A stretch of 64,000 bases of DNA. Origin: RH-AL1 sp964243435 (GTDB lineage: Bacteria; Pseudomonadota; Alphaproteobacteria; Rhizobiales; Beijerinckiaceae). Location: the NCBI GenBank assembly GCA_964243435.1, contig CAXTFM010000003.1, forward strand, positions 8,872 through 72,871, read 5' to 3'. Each line of letters starts with the position of its first letter. Position 1 is the stretch's first letter. The notes beneath the pieces are model-generated. The model saw only the letters and a list, made by a program, of their open reading frames with translations, ran no database searches and was not told the DNA's origin. The position numbers and the translations under genes are program-made. Below, piece by piece: positions 59,888 through 64,000 of the stretch.

Positions 59888-61234
59888 TCAGTGCTTCTCT
59901 TCAACCGCGGGAACAGCGGCGGGCGCAGCCTCGCTCGGCTTGGTCGAGCCGGTCGGCGTCGGATCGGTGGGTTCGGCCGCCGATTGCGTCGGTTCCCCGC
60001 CACCCGCCTCGCCGGTCGCGGACCGGGCGGGCACGGGCTGGGGGGCGGTGGTTTGAGCGGTCGCAGGCTGGGCGGGGGTCGCCTGGGCAGCCGCCGCATT
60101 CGCCGGCGCGGCGGCTTCGGCTGCCGCCTTGTCGCTCCCGGTCGCGTCGGGTTTGTTTGCCGCGACGTCCGGCGCCGCCGGCTGCTGGGCCACGCCTTCG
60201 CCGGACGGGGCGGCGGCGGTGACGGGCGTCATCTCGGCCGGGCGTTGCGGCGTCGCCGTCAGTTCCGCGGGGGCTGCGGCCGCGCGCGCACTCGCCGCCT
60301 CGGCCTCAGCGCGTTTCATGTCGGCCTCGGCACGCTCGCGCATCGCCTTGGCCTGCGCCAGCTTGGCTTCGGCCTCGGCCAGCGCACGGCGCTTGGCCTC
60401 GGCCGCGTGCGCTTCGTTGCGCTTCTGCTCGGCGGCGAGGGCCTGCTGGCGACGCGCTTCCTGCGCCTGCAGTTCCGCCGTTTTCCGGGCGGCGGCTTCG
60501 GCCTCGGCGAGCTTGCCCTGGGCGCGACGGCTTTCGGCGGCGCGCGCGTCCAGCAGCTTGCGGGCGTCGAGTTCGGCGGCGGCGGCCTGCTCCGCCTCGG
60601 CACGGGCGGCGGCGACCTCGACGGATGGCGGCACGTCGGGCGCCGCGGTCGTCGCCTCGGCTGTCTTGTCCTCGACCGGCTTGGCATCGCTTGGCGCGGT
60701 GGCGGCGACCTCCGCCGGCGGGGCCTTGGCATCGGCCGGCACGGACTTGAGATCGGCTGGCGTGGACTTGGCAACCGCGACGGGGCCGAGGTCGCGCTGG
60801 CCGATGATGGCCCCGTTCACCGCGCTGAACATCAATTCGATGCGATGGCCGGCGCCGTTCTCGGCGAGGGCGAAATAAGCGCGCCCCTTGCGGTGCGGGT
60901 TGCTGGACAGGTGAAAGCCTTCGCGAGCCGCCACCGCGCGGATGCGGTTCGGCGACACGACGGCGACGACCTGGCGTTGAAGCCCCTCCTCGCGAACGGG
61001 CGCGTCGCGGACGCGGGGCGCCCGCTGCTGCGGCCCCACGGGCGTGCCGTCGAAGGCGTAGCCGCGCAGCGGATCGAGCACCTGGGCGACCGCCTGCATG
61101 GACGGACCGGGCAAGAACAGCGCGGCAGCCGCGGCCAGGAATGTCGCGCGGGACAGCGTTGCCGTGCGGGACAGCAGAGCCGTACGAGAGGAAAGGCCGG
61201 CCTCGCGGCCGCTCGCCCGATAATCGTCCTGCAT
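59888..61234 (-). CDS. TolA-like coiled-coil envelope protein, unknown function
   Basis: A 448-residue protein I do not recognise by family. A hydrophobic segment near residues 25-50 (FLAAAAALFLPGPS) acts as anchor or signal. A folded region follows (PNRIRAVAAREGFHLSSNPHRKGRAYFALAENGAGHRIELMFSAVNGAI, about 90-140), then a long Ala/Glu/Lys/Arg coiled coil (about 215-325) of TolA type and a Pro/Ala/Thr tail. GGGGGAG six bases before ATG 61234 supports the start. Operon partner of the lytic transglycosylase gene. Possibly a scaffold for envelope enzymes. Confidence 0.72.
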   Translation of the reverse strand: MQDDYRASGREAGLSSRTALLSRTATLSRATFLAAAAALFLPGPSMQAVAQVLDPLRGYAFDGTPVGPQQRAPRVRDAPVREEGLQRQVVAVVSPNRIRAVAAREGFHLSSNPHRKGRAYFALAENGAGHRIELMFSAVNGAIIGQRDLGPVAVAKSTPADLKSVPADAKAPPAEVAATAPSDAKPVEDKTAEATTAAPDVPPSVEVAAARAEAEQAAAAELDARKLLDARAAESRRAQGKLAEAEAAARKTAELQAQEARRQQALAAEQKRNEAHAAEAKRRALAEAEAKLAQAKAMRERAEADMKRAEAEAASARAAAAPAELTATPQRPAEMTPVTAAAPSGEGVAQQPAAPDVAANKPDATGSDKAAAEAAAPANAAAAQATPAQPATAQTTAPQPVPARSATGEAGGGEPTQSAAEPTDPTPTGSTKPSEAAPAAVPAVEEKH

Positions 61235-61634
61235 TGCAACTCCCCCGGCTGCCCCCAGCCGATGCCCGGCGAACCTCGAAGGCAAATGAGGCGAAAGCTT
61301 GGTCCGGGCAAAGGCTTGGGGTGCGCAGTCGCCCGCTGTTGCAGGGGAGCCGCAGTCACGTGGCGGCGTCCGACATGCCGAACGCCGCGTTGATGCATGC
61401 CATCGTCGCGCCGTGCGCTCGCCCTGGCGTGCATGGGCAGGCGGGCCGCGGGCGTGCGAAGGTGACGCGCGTGCCCACGTTGACTCGGAGGTTTCCATGT
61501 TTCTTGATCGGCATTAGCTTTGCAGGGCGCGGCGCGCGAAGATTTGACCTTCGGCCCTGGACCATGTTGCTGATCCGCAGCGTGCCGACGCAGCGCGGGA
61601 CCGGCGCGCCGCTGAGATTTCATAAGGAATGCCG
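61235..61634. other. Intergenic region upstream of gltB
   Basis: About 400 bases between divergent genes, expected to contain the gltB promoter and regulators. A six-codon ORF with its own GGAGG (ATG at 61498) is present but shows no attenuator-like codons. I see no gene. Confidence 0.5.
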
Positions 61635-64000
61635 ATGTTGAACGACGGATCGGGCGCGGACGGGTTTGGCGAGCGCGAAGCGGGCAAGATCCGCCCGGCG
61701 CCCCAGGCCAAGTCGCCGCTCGACCCAAGCGTGCGGCGTGACATCGCCATGCGCGACCCCGGGCTGCCGGCGGCGCAGGGGCTCTACGATCCCGATCACG
61801 AGCACGATAGCTGCGGCGTCGGCTTCGTCGCCAACATGCACAACCTCAAGTCGCACGAGGTCGTGCGCATGGGTCTCGAAATCCTGCTCAATCTCGACCA
61901 TCGCGGAGCCACCGGCGCGGATCCCAAGGCCGGCGACGGCTGCGGCATGCTTTTGCAGATTCCGCACGCGTTCTTCGCGGGCGAGGCCGACGAACTCGGC
62001 TTCAAGCTTCCCGCGCCCGGCGACTACGCGATCGGCGTGATGTTCCTGCCAAAGGACGCGGACGCACGCGCCGACATCGAGGCGATCGCCGCCGAAACGC
62101 TCGCCGCCGAAGGCTTCACCCTGCTCGGCTGGCGCGACGTGCCCGTCGACTCGCGCGTGCTCGGCGAGAGCGTGGTCGGCAGCGAGCCGGTCACGCGCCA
62201 GCTTTTCGTCGGCCGCACGGCGGCGCAGGCGACGCCCGACGACTTCGAGCGTCGGCTCTACGTGCTGCGCAAGTCGATCTCCAACACGGTGTTCCGCCGC
62301 CGCGACCCGCGCTTCGCCGGCTACTACGCCGTGTCCATGTCGTCGCGCACCATCGTGTACAAGGGCCTGCTGCTCGCCGGCCAGCTCGGCGACTACTTCA
62401 AGGACCTGCGCGACCCGCGTTTCGCCTCGGCCCTGGCACTGGTCCACCAGCGTTTTTCGACCAACACCTTCCCCTCCTGGCAGCTCGCCCACCCCTACCG
62501 CTACGTCGCCCACAACGGCGAGATCAACACGCTGCGCTCCAACGTCAACTGGATGGCGGCGCGTCAGGCGTCCGTGTCGTCCGACCTGTTCGGCGCCGAC
62601 ATCGGCAAGCTTTGGCCGATCTCCTACGAGGGTCAATCCGACACGGCCTGCTTCGATAACGCGCTCGAGTTCCTGGTGCAGGGCGGTTACTCGCTGGCCC
62701 ATGCGGTGATGATGCTGATCCCCGAAGCCTGGGCCGGCAACCCGCTGATGGACGAGCAGCGGCGCTCCTTCTACGAGTACCACGCTTCCATGATGGAGCC
62801 GTGGGACGGACCTGCGGCGGTGGCCTTCACCGACGGGCGGCAGATCGGCGCCACGCTCGATCGCAACGGCCTGCGCCCGGCGCGCTACCTCGTCACCGAC
62901 GACGGCTTCGTTGTGATGGCGTCCGAGTCGGGCGTGTTGCCGATCCCCGAGGAGAAGATCGTCCGCAAGTGGCGCCTCCAGCCGGGAAAGATGCTGCTCG
63001 TCGACCTGGAGCAGGGCCGCATCGTGTCGGACGACGAGGTCAAGGAGCACCTGTCGAGCCTTCACCCCTACGGCGAATGGGTCGAGCGCACGCAGCTCGT
63101 GCTGGAGGAGCTGGCCAACGTCGAGGCCCGCGTCGGGCGCGGCGACGTTTCCCTGCTCGATCGCCAGCAGGCCTTCGGCTACACGCAGGAAGACCTCAAC
63201 CTGCTGATGACGCCGATGGCGGTGACGGGGGCCGAGGCCATCGGCTCCATGGGCACGGACACGCCGATCTCGGCGCTGTCGTCGAAATCCAAGCTGCTTT
63301 ACACCTATTTCCAGCAGAACTTCGCCCAGGTCACCAACCCGCCGATCGACCCGATCCGCGAGGAGTTGGTGATGAGTCTCGTGTCGTTCATCGGCCCGCG
63401 GCCCAACATCCTCGACCACGCCGGCGCCTCGACGCGCAAGCGCCTCGAAGTTCGCCAGCCGATCCTCACCAACAGCGACCTCGAGAAGATCCGCTCGATC
63501 GGGTCGTTCGAGGACAGCTTCGACACCAAGACGCTGGACATCACCTATGCCGCGTCGAGCGGGGCGGAGGGCATGGCGGGCGCACTGGAGCGGCTGTGCT
63601 CGCGCGCCGATCAGGCCGTGTCGGGCGGCTACAACATCATCATCCTGTCCGACCGTCTCGTCGGGGCCGACCGCATCCCGATCCCGGCACTGCTCGCCAC
63701 CGCCGCCGTCCACCACCACCTGATCCGCACGGGGCTGCGCACCTCCGTCGGCCTGGTGCTGGAAACGGGCGAAGCGCGCGAGGTCCACCACTTCGCGCTG
63801 CTCGCCGGCTACGGCGCCGAGGCGATCAACCCCTACCTCGCCTTCGAAACCCTGTCCGACATGGGCCGCCTGTTCCCCGAGTCGGTGAACACCGAGAAGG
63901 CGGTGAAGCAGTATATCAAATCGATCGGCAAGGGCCTGCTCAAGGTCATGTCCAAGATGGGCATCTCGACCTACCAGTCCTATTGCGGCGGCCAGATCTT
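61635..64000 (+). CDS. gltB: Glutamate synthase large subunit, 5' part
   Basis: The first 788 codons of GltB; the gene runs off the window. GltB with GltD converts glutamine and 2-oxoglutarate to two glutamates using NADPH. A propeptide of about 59 residues is followed by the N-terminal nucleophile Cys of the glutaminase domain (EHDSCGVGFVANMHNL); LVHQRFSTNTFPSWQLAHPYRYVAHNGEINTL and DRNGLRPARYLVTDDG belong to it. The central domain follows (GTDTPISALSSKSKLLYTYF, QVTNPPIDPIREELVMSL), and the FMN-binding synthase domain begins with KVMSKMGISTYQSYCGGQIF at the window end. AAGGA seven bases before ATG 61635 fixes the start. Confidence 0.96.
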   Translation, partial: MLNDGSGADGFGEREAGKIRPAPQAKSPLDPSVRRDIAMRDPGLPAAQGLYDPDHEHDSCGVGFVANMHNLKSHEVVRMGLEILLNLDHRGATGADPKAGDGCGMLLQIPHAFFAGEADELGFKLPAPGDYAIGVMFLPKDADARADIEAIAAETLAAEGFTLLGWRDVPVDSRVLGESVVGSEPVTRQLFVGRTAAQATPDDFERRLYVLRKSISNTVFRRRDPRFAGYYAVSMSSRTIVYKGLLLAGQLGDYFKDLRDPRFASALALVHQRFSTNTFPSWQLAHPYRYVAHNGEINTLRSNVNWMAARQASVSSDLFGADIGKLWPISYEGQSDTACFDNALEFLVQGGYSLAHAVMMLIPEAWAGNPLMDEQRRSFYEYHASMMEPWDGPAAVAFTDGRQIGATLDRNGLRPARYLVTDDGFVVMASESGVLPIPEEKIVRKWRLQPGKMLLVDLEQGRIVSDDEVKEHLSSLHPYGEWVERTQLVLEELANVEARVGRGDVSLLDRQQAFGYTQEDLNLLMTPMAVTGAEAIGSMGTDTPISALSSKSKLLYTYFQQNFAQVTNPPIDPIREELVMSLVSFIGPRPNILDHAGASTRKRLEVRQPILTNSDLEKIRSIGSFEDSFDTKTLDITYAASSGAEGMAGALERLCSRADQAVSGGYNIIILSDRLVGADRIPIPALLATAAVHHHLIRTGLRTSVGLVLETGEAREVHHFALLAGYGAEAINPYLAFETLSDMGRLFPESVNTEKAVKQYIKSIGKGLLKVMSKMGISTYQSYCGGQI

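Noticed and set aside
61498..61518. Six-codon leader peptide upstream of gltB
   Set aside because: It has a ribosome binding site but no run of regulatory codons and no attenuator hairpin followed by T residues.

Overview
The window is 64 kb of very GC-rich DNA (about 70% by eye) with tightly packed genes, four-base ATGA/GTGA start-stop overlaps and frequent GTG/TTG starts. Gene content points to an alphaproteobacterium, most likely Hyphomicrobiales (Rhizobiales): ctpA-DUF610-rppH order, an lptM-like lipoprotein in front of lysA, a TIGR02302/DUF4175 giant membrane protein, addB-addA-trxA, DUF6460, DUF459, a ROSE-like heat-shock leader and squalene-hopene cyclase. I cannot name a genus. No tRNA, rRNA, CRISPR array, transposase or prophage gene was seen. 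There is one assembly gap of 100 N (54309-54408).

Layout. 1-9.2 kb: cell-envelope and housekeeping genes (CtpA protease end, DUF610 protein, RppH, an RluA-type pseudouridine synthase, LptM-like lipoprotein, LysA, TIGR02302 protein, HIG1-like small membrane protein, cobalamin adenosyltransferase, DUF6460). 9.3-19.9 kb: DUF6134 protein, Na+/H+ antiporter, a 3-oxoacid CoA-transferase operon with a cupin gene, an MscS channel fused to a cyclic-nucleotide-binding-like domain, a TonB-like protein, a GT21 ceramide-glucosyltransferase-like enzyme convergent with an FA2H-like hydroxylase, then YbjN and ProC. 19.9-24.4 kb: an AT-richer island followed by an accessory operon of three proteins with Tat-like signals (alpha/beta hydrolase, cupin, dienelactone hydrolase) plus a DHA2 exporter. 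24.6-35.3 kb: YggS, PrpE, an MFS carrier, a lone Flp pilin, DUF937, MATE, CDF, GNAT, SDR and PsiF-like proteins.

35.7-48.5 kb: trxA-addA-addB, then two tandem paralogues with Met-Pro repeat N-termini that I cannot assign to a family, then a co-directional tonB-like / squalene-hopene cyclase / cytochrome P450 set. 48.6-53.6 kb: GNAT, then an overlapping lgt-midA-pgeF operon, small proteins and an RsmC-like methyltransferase. 53.7-61.2 kb: an envelope-remodelling neighbourhood with a DUF459 SGNH hydrolase (interrupted by the gap inside a 60-bp repeat), two tandem L,D-transpeptidases, a lysophospholipase-like hydrolase, Hsp20, a lytic transglycosylase and a TolA-like coiled-coil protein. 61.6 kb to the end: the first half of gltB.

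Most genes are ordinary chromosomal genes. The parts I consider least explained are the Met-Pro repeat gene pair (42964-43988), the ROSE-like leader of hsp20, the long inverted repeat at 53607-53652, the 46-bp duplication spanning two convergent stop codons at 25246-25337, the AT-richer island with a Cys-rich small ORF at about 20.1-20.3 kb, and the shc-P450 pairing.
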